Of a stretch of 21,207 nucleotides of DNA, positions 7,257 through 14,273 are shown piece after piece (position 1 is the stretch's first letter; the number at the start of each line of letters is the position of its first letter). This stretch comes from MWCR01 sp041665165 (lineage in GTDB: Bacteria > Patescibacteriota > Patescibacteriia > 2-12-FULL-60-25): NCBI GenBank assembly GCA_041665165.1, contig JBAYJJ010000023.1, positions 1-21,207 on the forward strand, read 5' to 3'. The notes under the pieces are model-generated. The model did no database searches and had not been told where the DNA came from. It worked only from the letters and a program-made list of their open reading frames with translations. The translations under genes were made by a program, and so were the position numbers.

Positions 7257-7272
7257 TGTTTCACGTGAAACA
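7257..7272. promoter_or_regulatory. parS site 5
   Basis: Perfect TGTTTCACGTGAAACA, 16 bp after parS 4; centre-to-centre distance 32 bp, about three helical turns. Confidence 0.92.
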
Positions 7273-7273
7273 C

Positions 7274-7322
7274 TTGGTAATTGGTTGCGTATTTGGATCT
7301 TGTATCTTGGTGTTTGGTTTTT
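7274..7322. repeat. Degenerate heptamer tandem repeat, 7 units
   Basis: Seven in-phase 7-nt units of TTGGTNN/GGTNTTT type starting with TTGGTAA. Positions 7292-7323 match the reverse complement of 14309-14340 at about 30 of 32 bases. Confidence 0.7.
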
Positions 7323-7323
7323 C

Positions 7324-7348
7324 AAAAATCCCCAAGAAGGGGATTTTT
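7324..7348 (-). terminator. Terminator downstream of tRNA-Ala
   Basis: Perfect 10-bp stem AAAAATCCCC / GGGGATTTTT with loop AAGAA, three bases beyond the tRNA-Ala 3' end on the minus strand. Confidence 0.8.
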
Positions 7349-7351
7349 GTG

Positions 7352-7427
7352 TGGTGGACCGAGGGGGATTCGAACCCCCGACCTCTGCAATGCGAATGCA
7401 GCGCTCTACCAACTGAGCTATCGGCCC
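7352..7427 (-). tRNA. tRNA-Ala (anticodon CGC)
   Basis: Full cloverleaf of 76 nt including encoded CCA. The acceptor GGGCCGA/TCGGTCC contains the G3-U70 pair that identifies alanine tRNA. D-arm AGCTCAGTTGGTAGAGC; anticodon arm CTGCA-TTCGCAT-TGCAG with anticodon CGC; T-arm GGGGGTTCGAATCCCCC. Reads codon GCG. Probably co-transcribed with the upstream tRNA-Arg. Confidence 0.95.
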
Positions 7428-7443
7428 AGAAGGTTTCACGGAA

Positions 7444-7459
7444 TGTTTCACGTGAAACA
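7444..7459. promoter_or_regulatory. parS site 6
   Basis: Perfect TGTTTCACGTGAAACA lying between the two tRNA genes. A half-site GTTTCACG is visible just before it at 7433-7440. Confidence 0.92.
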
Positions 7460-7500
7460 CTTTTACATATTAGCCACCCTACGCATAAAGCTTCGGGTGG

Positions 7501-7539
7501 CACCCCCCATAGCTCGATCAAGTCGAGCGACGGGGGGTG
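7501..7539 (-). repeat. Long two-part hairpin after tRNA-Arg
   Basis: Outer stem CACCCCCC/GGGGGGTG and inner stem GCTCGA/TCGAGC separated by an internal loop. It starts at the CCA end of tRNA-Arg. No T-tract follows, so it is more likely a processing or protective structure, or a repeat, than a terminator. Confidence 0.55.
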
Positions 7540-7612
7540 GTGTTCCCAGGCGGAATCGAACCACCATCAAGGGATTAGGAATCCCTCGTTTTATCCTTTA
7601 AACTATGGGAAC
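7538..7612 (-). tRNA. tRNA-Arg (anticodon CCT)
   Basis: Full cloverleaf of 75 nt with encoded CCA. Acceptor GTTCCCA/TGGGAAC, anticodon arm AGGGA-TTCCTAA-TCCCT with anticodon CCT, T-arm with GGTTCGATTCC. Reads AGG. A promoter lies about 50 bp upstream. Confidence 0.93.
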
Positions 7613-7665
7613 ATGCGTCGTAAAATACTTAAGTACTCTTATTTTTCCCTAAGTAAAGCGAAATT

Positions 7666-7694
7666 ATAATATCGCAACAAAAAAGAATCGTCAA
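7666..7694 (-). promoter_or_regulatory. Promoter of the tRNA-Arg/tRNA-Ala unit
   Basis: On the minus strand TTGACG, 17-bp spacer, TATTAT; divergent from the rpsT promoter, whose -35 begins 22 bp away. The two -35 boxes lie in near-duplicate 20-bp segments (each holding ATGTTGA and TAGCCC). Confidence 0.55.
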
Positions 7695-7716
7695 ATGTTG
7701 AAAACCTAGCCCAATG

Positions 7717-7745
7717 TTGACAAGTTAGCCCATAAGCCATAATAT
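7717..7745 (+). promoter_or_regulatory. rpsT promoter, near-leaderless
   Basis: Perfect TTGACA at 7717-7722, 17-bp spacer, TAATAT at 7740-7745. The predicted start site is only about 5 nt before the rpsT ATG. Confidence 0.6.
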
Positions 7746-7756
7746 ATGCACACTAT

Positions 7757-8020
7757 ATGCCAAATAAGCAGTCAGCAATTAAAGAATTGCGCAAAACCAA
7801 GAAGAGAACCCAGCATAATATCCGGATCAAGACCCGGGTGAAACAGCTATTTAAGCTCTGCAATGAGCTGATCGTCTCTGGAAATATTGAAGAGGCAAAA
7901 AAGACTGCTTTACAATTCCAAAAAATGGTTGATAAGGCCGCAAAAGAGAACGTAATTTCAGAGAACCGCTCAAGACGCAAGAAATCAGCACTCATGAAAC
8001 TCATGGCAACGAAGAAGTAA
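7757..8020 (+). CDS. rpsT: 30S ribosomal protein S20
   Basis: 87 aa, typical length. S20 is a helical 16S rRNA-binding protein of the 30S body. Family marks: MPNKQSAIKELRKTKKRTQHN at the N-terminus, KTRVKQLFK, the QKMVDKAAKENVISENRSRRKK segment and a Lys-rich end. The start has no Shine-Dalgarno and the predicted leader is about 5 nt, so translation may be leaderless. It converges on holA, a common rpsT neighbour in other bacteria. Its stop codon lies in a heptamer repeat that is followed by the terminator. Confidence 0.95.
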   Translation: MPNKQSAIKELRKTKKRTQHNIRIKTRVKQLFKLCNELIVSGNIEEAKKTALQFQKMVDKAAKENVISENRSRRKKSALMKLMATKK

Positions 8021-8048
8021 GTAGGAAGTAGGAAGTAGGAAGTAGAAG
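8014..8048. repeat. Heptamer tandem repeat GTAGGAA
   Basis: Three perfect GTAGGAA units flanked by one variant on each side, in phase over 35 bp. The first unit includes the rpsT stop codon. Confidence 0.85.
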
Positions 8049-8051
8049 AAG

Positions 8052-8074
8052 GACGGGCCTGGGCCCGTCTTTTT
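8052..8074 (+). terminator. rpsT intrinsic terminator
   Basis: Stem GACGGGC / GCCCGTC with a 4-nt loop, followed by TTTTT. Confidence 0.8.
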
Positions 8075-8102
8075 GTTACATGTTACACGCTACATGTTAT
8101 AT
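8075..8102. repeat. Degenerate heptamer tandem repeat, 4 units
   Basis: Four in-phase units of consensus GTTACAT. The last overlaps the holA stop codon (8099-8097, minus strand). Confidence 0.7.
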
Positions 8103-8927
8103 GAGTTGCAATTGTTCATCTCCGACTGCCAAGGACTGACGCGAAGCAGCAATAGCGCGGATAATCTGCTTAGTCATTTGCCCTGCATTGGGTATTTTTC
8201 TTTGTCCTAATTTCCTTTGCACAAACGGATGAATACCCTCTGTCTGGCCAGCTTTAATGCGCGTCCATGATCTAAGCTGTGACAGCAGCACGCTCATGAA
8301 CTCTTGAGGCTCAAGCTCGCGTGAGTATTCTTTCCATTGCGCACGACCATCCAAATACATGTCTGAGATCTGAAAAACATTTTCCATTTGCTTTAACAAA
8401 TGCTCCTGATTAGGTAAGCTATCAATCCTCAGCATCTGCAGACTTGTATCAATTGCCCATAAATCATTATCAAACTCGCTTATCAAGTCTTGCGCGCAAG
8501 TCATGGGCAGTCCGTATTTTTGGCACATTGATTGAACCTGCTTGAGCAATAAAGTGCCTGTCAAACCTAGATATTCGTATACAAAAAGGCCTTTATCCTT
8601 AAACACTCCAAGATTTTTCTCTGCAGGTTTCTTATCTTCAAAATCCAAAACCACTGTTTGGTCAGCATCACGCTCTATGGCCTTTTCTAATTGCCGCGCT
8701 TGCGCAATAACCATCTTATCAAACAAACGCTCGCACTTGAGCATCTTCTTGCTGGCAAACAAAGAGGGGATTGAGAGCTTGCCTAAAATGTCTTTTAAAA
8801 GATTCTGGCCCTCCAACTGTTCAATAGATGAAGCCTTTGGATCATGCTTTTGCTTAAAAGCCGCGACTAATTCGCGCGATTTTTGCCTGGCTAAATAGTT
8901 ATCCGGGCCACAGCAGATTATGAGCAT
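8097..8927 (-). CDS. holA: DNA polymerase III delta subunit (clamp loader)
   Basis: 276 aa, shorter than the usual ~340. Delta is the clamp-loader subunit that opens the DnaN ring. Evidence: the N-terminal LIICCGPDNYLARQKSREL in the position of the family's YGxDxYL start, then the PSLFASKKMLKCERL segment (about 54-68) matching the conserved PSLF-x-x-K strand, and a C-terminal helical part with LLSQLRSWTRIKAGQ, typical of delta domain III. Convergence with rpsT supports it. No P-loop is present, as expected for delta. It starts 37 nt after the upstream phosphoribosyltransferase gene on the same strand, so it is probably transcribed from that gene's promoter. No Shine-Dalgarno. Confidence 0.78.
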   Translation of the reverse strand: MLIICCGPDNYLARQKSRELVAAFKQKHDPKASSIEQLEGQNLLKDILGKLSIPSLFASKKMLKCERLFDKMVIAQARQLEKAIERDADQTVVLDFEDKKPAEKNLGVFKDKGLFVYEYLGLTGTLLLKQVQSMCQKYGLPMTCAQDLISEFDNDLWAIDTSLQMLRIDSLPNQEHLLKQMENVFQISDMYLDGRAQWKEYSRELEPQEFMSVLLSQLRSWTRIKAGQTEGIHPFVQRKLGQRKIPNAGQMTKQIIRAIAASRQSLAVGDEQLQLI

Positions 8928-8964
8928 GGTGAGATGTTAACGCGGGCACGAATAACAAGCAACC

Positions 8965-9942
8965 TTAAACCTCTTGAATGATATCAAAGCCGCTAAAACT
9001 CCCTGTAATCGCAAGCCCAATCAGTTTGCCGGAGTTAAGATTTTTCTCTCTGATCTGATGTGCTACTTCGTTTATCGTTGCTCCAGAGCCAACCGCATCA
9101 TCGATAAGAAGTATATTTGTAAACTTGCGATCTTCTTCAACTACAATCGAATTATGCGCGTTTTGCATCCTTTCATCGAGTTTATTCAATGTTTTTTGAG
9201 GGACTATTATCGGAGTCTTGATTTTTGTGATTTTAATCAATGGCAAAGAAAGATTCAGCAATTTTTCCAGTTCTTTCATGAATTGCATTTGACGTTTGAC
9301 TGTAGGCGGAACAAATCCAATCGCATCAATAGATCGATTTTTTATCAGTTCTAAAATTTTAGGCTTAATGTCATTAGCAATCAACTCTACCAGCTCTCGG
9401 CTTTGACTCTGCTTGGCATAAAGCACGAGTTCACCCAACTTCGTCTTGCCAAATCTTTCAAGACTGTAGAAATCCAAATAATATATCTCGTCTAAATAAA
9501 CAACCGGGAAAGTTTTTTTCAACTTTTGCAATCCATCAATCAAGCCGTTGCGCTTAAAAGAATCGTACTTTTTGATGACAGCCTCATAATCAAGCGCCGC
9601 CTGCCCTGGGTTAAAACCGCGTGCACGGCACCATTTTTTGAAGGCTGGCACCCCGGACTGCATAACTCCATCTGGTGATATTTTAAGAAAATTTTTGCTG
9701 ATAGTATTAAAGGTAGGGGAGACTATCAGGTACTCGTCCTCAGCACCGGCCTGCTCTGGGATATAATAGAAGACCTTTGGCGGTTTGCCTTGTTTGGCTA
9801 TTTGATTCTGTTTAATCAGCGTAGCGAGTTGCCTGAATATTGCCGGAGCCGAAAATCCAATATTATCAATAATCTGTTTAGCTGTAACGCGCTGATTTTG
9901 GGCTATAAAATCAACAATCTTTTTCCCAGTCTGTGTTTTCAT
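8965..9942 (-). CDS. Winged-helix / phosphoribosyltransferase fusion regulator
   Basis: 325 aa. Residues 1-65 form a winged helix-turn-helix (TGKKIVDFIAQNQRVTAKQI, then FSAPAIFRQLATLIKQNQI as recognition helix, and a KVFYYIP wing). The C-terminus is a type I phosphoribosyltransferase fold: LLIDDAVGSGATI (about 278-290) is the PRPP-binding motif, with IGFVPPT upstream in the position of a flexible-loop segment. The middle (about 70-210) is unassigned. The arrangement recalls PurR of Bacillus, where a winged helix fused to a catalytically silent PRT domain senses PRPP; here that is an analogy, and ligand and activity are unknown. Its promoter carries a palindrome over the -10 box, suggesting autorepression. 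It heads a probable operon with holA. Confidence 0.75.
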   Translation of the reverse strand: MKTQTGKKIVDFIAQNQRVTAKQIIDNIGFSAPAIFRQLATLIKQNQIAKQGKPPKVFYYIPEQAGAEDEYLIVSPTFNTISKNFLKISPDGVMQSGVPAFKKWCRARGFNPGQAALDYEAVIKKYDSFKRNGLIDGLQKLKKTFPVVYLDEIYYLDFYSLERFGKTKLGELVLYAKQSQSRELVELIANDIKPKILELIKNRSIDAIGFVPPTVKRQMQFMKELEKLLNLSLPLIKITKIKTPIIVPQKTLNKLDERMQNAHNSIVVEEDRKFTNILLIDDAVGSGATINEVAHQIREKNLNSGKLIGLAITGSFSGFDIIQEV

Positions 9943-9953
9943 AGTTTATGATA

Positions 9954-9985
9954 TATAGTATACTATAAACTGTTAACTATGTCAA
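9954..9985 (-). promoter_or_regulatory. Promoter with palindromic operator candidate
   Basis: On the minus strand perfect TTGACA (9985-9980), 17-bp spacer, TATACT (9962-9957). The -10 lies inside the perfect 14-bp palindrome TATAGTATACTATA (9954-9967). The predicted start site is about 8 nt from the ATG at 9942, so the mRNA is nearly leaderless. Confidence 0.6.
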
Positions 9986-9991
9986 GCCCAT

Positions 9992-10021
9992 AAAAAAGCC
10001 CGTCATCGATTGATGGCGAGC
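9992..10021 (-). terminator. Terminator of the 179-aa orphan gene
   Basis: On the minus strand GCTCG-C-CATC, loop AATC, GATG-A-CGGGC, then TTTTTT; one mismatch and one G-U pair in the stem. Confidence 0.65.
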
Positions 10022-10034
10022 AACGAACTTCGGC

Positions 10035-10574
10035 TCACGGGAGCATGCGAAGGACGAGTTCAACGAATCTTTCTGGCCCGATACAAACCAGAACTTCTTT
10101 CAGAAGTGGGGTGTCCGGATCACCTGTACGTCCCTTGTTAACCTCCCGCATCACACTTTCAGGGTTCAGACCAAGCGACACGAGTCCTTCAGTCAAAGTC
10201 TGCTTCTGCTCTGTGGAAGGTTTATCGCAACTCATGCAACTTACCTTTCGGAAATCAGCTCGGAACAGCATGGCTTCAACACTTTCACGCTTGCTCTGCT
10301 GTTTCTGGATCTCCATGCCGATCTTGACTGCCTGGGTGAACAGGCCACGAAAGGCGTCACTATTGCCCTCATTGTCCATGACCTTGATCAAGGCTTCGAC
10401 GACCTTGGAATGAAGCGAGGAGTCAGTGTCGATTGCATGGATGGAGTCGTATTCCTCTTCAGGATTGCCTCCAGCATTCCTGACCCAGTTCTTGAAATCC
10501 TCAATGGATTCATGGCCCACAATCACGCTGATCTCACACTCTGCTTCGCTCTTGTTGTATCCGAGGATAATCAT
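10035..10574 (-). CDS. Hypothetical protein, orphan with strong Shine-Dalgarno
   Basis: 179 aa, soluble and acidic, not recognised. GGAGGGA lies seven bases before the ATG at 10574. Visible features: an acidic N-terminal half (EEEYDSIHAIDTD, residues 39-51), a helical middle (VVEALIKVMDNEG; GMEIQKQQSKRESVEAM), a C113-x-x-C116 pair (SCMSC) that could bind metal or form a disulfide, and a helical C-terminus ending in RFVELVLRMLP. It is a single gene with its own promoter and terminator, between polA and the PRT regulator, with no functional link visible. Confidence 0.75.
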   Translation of the reverse strand: MIILGYNKSEAECEISVIVGHESIEDFKNWVRNAGGNPEEEYDSIHAIDTDSSLHSKVVEALIKVMDNEGNSDAFRGLFTQAVKIGMEIQKQQSKRESVEAMLFRADFRKVSCMSCDKPSTEQKQTLTEGLVSLGLNPESVMREVNKGRTGDPDTPLLKEVLVCIGPERFVELVLRMLP

Positions 10575-10623
10575 AGCTTCCCTCCGTTGGAACTCGTGAA
10601 TTCAATGTACTGCAATTGAGCCA

Positions 10624-10652
10624 AGGCTAGCAGTTTTTGGCCAAAATGTCAA
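10624..10652 (-). promoter_or_regulatory. Promoter of the 179-aa orphan gene
   Basis: On the minus strand perfect TTGACA, 17-bp spacer, TAGCCT. The -10 is weak. Confidence 0.45.
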
Positions 10653-10672
10653 GCCTCTGTTACCCAGTATAG

Positions 10673-10736
10673 AGATTGCCGCGCTATCGCTCGCAATGAC
10701 ACTAAAAAACAAGTACGCACCCCCTTACCAAGGGGG
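10673..10736. repeat. Relic repeat and hairpin downstream of polA
   Basis: 10673-10701 runs from AGATTGCC to GCAATGACA, the two ends of the TGTCATTGCGAGC...GGCAATCT-type repeat widespread in bacteria. 10720-10736 is a perfect stem CCCCCTT(ACC)AAGGGGG. On the minus strand that hairpin follows the polA stop, and a T-run lies 10 nt further on, so it may serve as a weak terminator. Confidence 0.45.
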
Positions 10737-10748
10737 CAGGGGGATCTT

Positions 10749-13388
10749 TTATTCCATCTCACCCCAATCTTCACCGACTTTTGTGTCAACAACAATCGGG
10801 CAACCGATCTTTTCAATGTTTTGCATTATATCTACCACAACTGGCGCGACTTTCTTGACCTGGTCCTTGGGCAACTCAAACACCAATTCATCGTGCACCT
10901 GCAACAGCATTCTCACATTTGGGAAAGCGCTGGGCAAAACTTGGTCAATCTTAATCATGGCCATTTTAATCAAGTCAGCCTCTGTGCCCTGCACTGGCAT
11001 ATTAATGGCCATGCGCTCAGCTTGCGCGCGCACCTGTGCTAAAGGCGAATTGATTTCTGGAAGGGGACGCCGTCTTCCAAAAAGCGTTTCAACAAATCCG
11101 CGCTTGGCAGCAATCGCCTTGCTGTACTCCATCCATTCACGCATGCCAGAGAATGCAGCAAAATAACGGTCAATAAAATCGCGCGCTTCTTCGTATGAAA
11201 TGTCCGCTGATCGTGCGAGGCCTTGTGGGCCTTGGCCAAAAATCAATCCAAAATTAATGGCCTTGGCCACGCGGCGTTGTTCTTTTGTAATTTTCTTTGG
11301 ATCCAAATCCCAGATGCTGGCCGCGGTCGCAGTATGAATGTCCTGGCCTTTTTCAAAGGCCTCAAGCATTTTCACGTCTTTGGATAAGGCAGCCGCAATC
11401 CTGAGTTCAATTTGAGAATAATCGCACGAAAGCAAGACCATGCCCTTGGATGCAACAAATGCGCCACGGACCTTGCGCCCAAGTTCTGTCCTGATTGGAA
11501 TGTTCTGCAAATTCGGGTCTGATGACGATAAACGTCCCGTAGCCGTCACCGCTTGATTGAACGTAGTGTGGACTCTATCGTCCTTATCAGCCAAAAGCGG
11601 CAAAGCATCAATATATGTAGACAGCAGCTTGGACAGCTCGCGATATTGTTCAATCAGCTCAATGATTGGATGCAAGCCGCGCATCTTATCCAGCTCGGCT
11701 GATGCAGTGGAGATGCCAGTCTTGCCATGCTTAATGCCTTTGGTAGAAATCTTGAGCGTCTCAAACAAGACCTTGGAAAGTTGCTTGGGCGACAAAGGAT
11801 TGAATGGCTCGCCAGCAATAGCCTGCATCTTATCATCCAAAATCTTCTTTTCTTTTTGGAGTTCCTTGGACAAATCCTTGAGATATGTGCGGTCAATCTT
11901 AATGCCCAGCTTTTCCATCTTAGCCAAAACAGGGAGCAAGGGCATTTCGATCTTTTCCATTATGTTCGTCAGATTCCTGGACTTGAGCTCTTCAGCCAAA
12001 GCATCTTCCAGCTTAATCAGCGTGCCAATCATCTCAGCCGGGTTATTGGCTTGCGGCACTTTATGCAAATACATGGCTGAGACAGTATTGAGGTCATGCC
12101 CGCGCTCGCCAGCTGCCAAAAGATAGGCCGCAATCTCCATATCAAAACCAATGCCATTCAATTCCATGGCTTCGCGATTTGCCCAATGCCACACGAGTTT
12201 AAGGCCATGGCCTGATTTGATGATTGTTTCGTCAGCCAAGACATTTGCAATCAATTTTTTGTTCGCTGTCAGCTGATTCTTGGTCACGCTCAAAACAGCC
12301 TCATCAGTCCCCAAGACCAAGACTGGCAAATCATCAAACAGCGACCCCTGAGTCGTCTCAGGCAAATAAACATAGACCTTCTCGTCCTTTTTTGCAGACT
12401 CCACAAACTTATTCAAATCCTTAGCTTCCAAAACCCTGATCCCTCCTTTAGTTCTTGTCTTTACATCTTTATTACTCTTGTGACTTGTGACTTGTGACTT
12501 GTCAGTTGGCGGTTGGGATATGATGCGCGACACAAGCGACTTAAATCCAAACTCGCTGAAGAGATCCAGCACCTCTTGTTGGTTGACCGGGCGCCTGATC
12601 AAGTCCTTTTCAGCAACTTTAAGCGGCGCATCAGTCACGATCTTCATGATAGGCTCAAGCTCCTTGGCCAAAGCCTCGCCGCCAATCAGCTTACTGCGCA
12701 CGCCATCAGCCAGCTTGCTCTTAGGATCATGCGCGGCAATAAAAATACCCTTCAGATCATCATACTTTTGCAGCAACTCAGTCGCTGTCTTCTCGCCAAT
12801 GCCTCTGATGCCCGGCACATTATCAGATGGATCGCCGCGCATGACTTTATAGTCCACGATCTGCTCTGGCTTGAGGCCTGTGATTTCCACCAAAGTCTTT
12901 GGCGTATACAAAACAGTTTCGCTCACGCCTTTTTTGAAAGACATGACGCTGATGGCAGGGGATACAAGCTGGAAAGCGTCCTTGTCACCAGTCAGAATCA
13001 AGACTTCGTGCCCGCTTTTCTCCAATCTGGTCGCCAAGGTTCCCAAAAGATCATCAGCCTCAAACCCAGGCAATTCAGCATTTGTGCCGCCCAAGACTTC
13101 AACGACTTTTTGCGCCAAAGGGATCTGATTATAAAAAGCATCAGGCTGTTCTTCGCGCTGAGCTTTATAAGCCTTAAAAGCTTCATGCCTAAACGTCGGC
13201 TCAGGCGTGTCCCAGCAAACAGCCAGCACATCCGGGTGCTCAGACTGGAGGATCTTGATCAAGACTGATGCAAAGCCATACACAGCATTAACCACCACTC
13301 CTTTAGGCGTGGTCATGGGCGGAAGCGCGTGCCAGGCCCTATGCAAGAGCGCGTTCGCATCTAAAATCAAGGCTTTTTTCATGCCCAT
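10749..13388 (-). CDS. polA: DNA polymerase I with 5' nuclease and degenerate proofreading domain
   Basis: 879 aa, full length; gap repair and primer removal. The 5' nuclease domain (about 1-290) keeps the metal-site motifs GFEADDLLG, LTGDKDAFQLV and GDPSDNVPGIRGIGEKTA. The 3'-5' exonuclease-like domain (about 310-480) shows no D-x-E at its first strand (VYVYLPETTQG), so proofreading is probably lost, as in Bacillus- and Thermus-type Pol I. The polymerase domain has motif A CDYSQIELRIA, motif B RRVAKAINFGLIFGQG and motif C QVHDELVFELP. In motif B the Phe matching E. coli F762 is kept, while the position of Y766 is Phe. The linker near 295-307 is encoded by a heptamer repeat. ATG 13388 is used; a second ATG two codons on is possible. 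No Shine-Dalgarno. Confidence 0.95.
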   Translation of the reverse strand: MGMKKALILDANALLHRAWHALPPMTTPKGVVVNAVYGFASVLIKILQSEHPDVLAVCWDTPEPTFRHEAFKAYKAQREEQPDAFYNQIPLAQKVVEVLGGTNAELPGFEADDLLGTLATRLEKSGHEVLILTGDKDAFQLVSPAISVMSFKKGVSETVLYTPKTLVEITGLKPEQIVDYKVMRGDPSDNVPGIRGIGEKTATELLQKYDDLKGIFIAAHDPKSKLADGVRSKLIGGEALAKELEPIMKIVTDAPLKVAEKDLIRRPVNQQEVLDLFSEFGFKSLVSRIISQPPTDKSQVTSHKSNKDVKTRTKGGIRVLEAKDLNKFVESAKKDEKVYVYLPETTQGSLFDDLPVLVLGTDEAVLSVTKNQLTANKKLIANVLADETIIKSGHGLKLVWHWANREAMELNGIGFDMEIAAYLLAAGERGHDLNTVSAMYLHKVPQANNPAEMIGTLIKLEDALAEELKSRNLTNIMEKIEMPLLPVLAKMEKLGIKIDRTYLKDLSKELQKEKKILDDKMQAIAGEPFNPLSPKQLSKVLFETLKISTKGIKHGKTGISTASAELDKMRGLHPIIELIEQYRELSKLLSTYIDALPLLADKDDRVHTTFNQAVTATGRLSSSDPNLQNIPIRTELGRKVRGAFVASKGMVLLSCDYSQIELRIAAALSKDVKMLEAFEKGQDIHTATAASIWDLDPKKITKEQRRVAKAINFGLIFGQGPQGLARSADISYEEARDFIDRYFAAFSGMREWMEYSKAIAAKRGFVETLFGRRRPLPEINSPLAQVRAQAERMAINMPVQGTEADLIKMAMIKIDQVLPSAFPNVRMLLQVHDELVFELPKDQVKKVAPVVVDIMQNIEKIGCPIVVDTKVGEDWGEME
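12477..12504. repeat. Heptamer tandem repeat inside polA
   Basis: Three perfect CTTGTGA units plus CTTGTCA, in phase, inside the polA frame at the joint between the 5' nuclease and exonuclease-like domains. The same repeat type (CTCGTGA) stands between dnaN and dnaA at 20982-21009. It encodes a Ser/Lys/Thr-rich linker. Confidence 0.8.
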
Positions 13389-13410
13389 AAATTAGCATTT
13401 TAAAAGGGAG

Positions 13411-13579
13411 GCGTACAGGACTAACTCATCCTGATTTGTCGTCCCAATAATCTGCCACCAACCGAGGACGACAAATCTGTCCTTCCCTTATCCCAAGGGA
13501 AGGACACGAAGTTTACTAATTAATAGAAGTCTTTCCCTTGGGATAAGGGAAAGATTTAGATAGAGTTAGTCCTGTACGC
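13411..13579. repeat. Palindromic paired-hairpin element with 17-bp inverted ends
   Basis: Terminal inverted repeats GCGTACAGGACTAACTC (13411-13427) and its exact complement at 13563-13579. Inside: a 12-bp stem GATTTGTCGTCC (13433-13444 with 13466-13477), and two 25-nt hairpins with 10-bp stems and 5-nt loops (13480-13504 and 13530-13554), near-perfect inverted copies of each other. The right end forms the last codons and stop of the phosphodiesterase gene. No gene in the gap. Confidence 0.8.
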
Positions 13580-14264
13580 TAGCCTTACACACATCCGGCC
13601 GATACGTAATCGCTAAATCAACGCCAAGCATTGCCATCTTTTTGGCAGCACGCACTGGCGAACGGTCCTCATAGGCCGCGACCTGCACGCCCTTGGATCT
13701 TAACCAGCGGATTCTGGATTCATTCAACGAGCCGATGCGCGTGCCAATGCCCCAAGGCAAAACAGAAAAAGCATCTTGCCACAAAGTACTGTTGCGCAAA
13801 GACCAGGCGCGGACCAAAACCAGACGGCGCACATCCGGCACTTCTTGCAGACATTGGCGCAGAGCCTCAATATGAAAAGACGAGATGATTGTGCGCTCGC
13901 GCAAACCAGCACTGGTCTTGAGCTTGGCGATTATCAATTCCGTGGCCTTTAGATCCTTGATCTCAATGTCCAGCTGGACAGTTGCAGGTATGGCAGTCGT
14001 AATGTCATTCAACGTCGGGATATTGCCAGCCCCGCGCAATAAAATCGCCTGCAGTTCCTTGTGAGTCAAATCTTCCACGCGCCGCGCATCACCAGCCACG
14101 CGCACTAAAGTATCATCATGGATAATGACCAGTTCCCCATCCTTGGAACAGCGCACGTCAAACTCAATACCATCTACTCCGGCCTGCACAGCCTGCAAAA
14201 AAGACATGAGCGTATTCTCTGTAACCTTATTGCTCGGCATGCCGCGGTGGCCGAAGATCAACAT
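13566..14264 (-). CDS. Glycerophosphodiester phosphodiesterase family protein
   Basis: 232 aa, a normal length for bacterial GDPD/UgpQ-like enzymes, which hydrolyse glycerophosphodiesters to an alcohol and glycerol 3-phosphate in a TIM barrel. Catalytic signature: HRG at 6-8, ENT at 16-18, E34-F-D36 and H49-D50, matching the two catalytic His and metal-binding acidic residues; LDIEIK follows as a further metal strand (about 113-118). No signal peptide, so cytoplasmic. A predicted -10 lies about 10 nt from the ATG, giving an almost leaderless mRNA without a Shine-Dalgarno. The last five codons lie in the inverted-repeat arm of the element at 13411-13579, so that element has set the present C-terminus or was copied from it. 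Confidence 0.9.
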   Translation of the reverse strand: MLIFGHRGMPSNKVTENTLMSFLQAVQAGVDGIEFDVRCSKDGELVIIHDDTLVRVAGDARRVEDLTHKELQAILLRGAGNIPTLNDITTAIPATVQLDIEIKDLKATELIIAKLKTSAGLRERTIISSFHIEALRQCLQEVPDVRRLVLVRAWSLRNSTLWQDAFSVLPWGIGTRIGSLNESRIRWLRSKGVQVAAYEDRSPVRAAKKMAMLGVDLAITYRPDVCKASVQD

Positions 14265-14273
14265 ATGGGCAAT

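Noticed and set aside
6287..7459. parS cluster read as operators of the small genes or as an IS remnant
   Set aside because: The sites match the ParB palindrome exactly, also occur between tRNA genes, and no transposase or target duplication is visible.
7256..7669. Overlapping open frames on both strands around 7218-7669
   Set aside because: They run through two clear tRNA genes, a terminator and parS sites.
10035..10037. Recoding of TGA as in Gracilibacteria or Absconditabacteria
   Set aside because: TGA closes this gene right before its terminator, and no conserved gene here contains in-frame TGA.
12513..13268. 251-aa plus-strand open frame
   Set aside because: Antisense to the well-conserved 5' nuclease domain of polA; no ribosome site and no recognisable motif.
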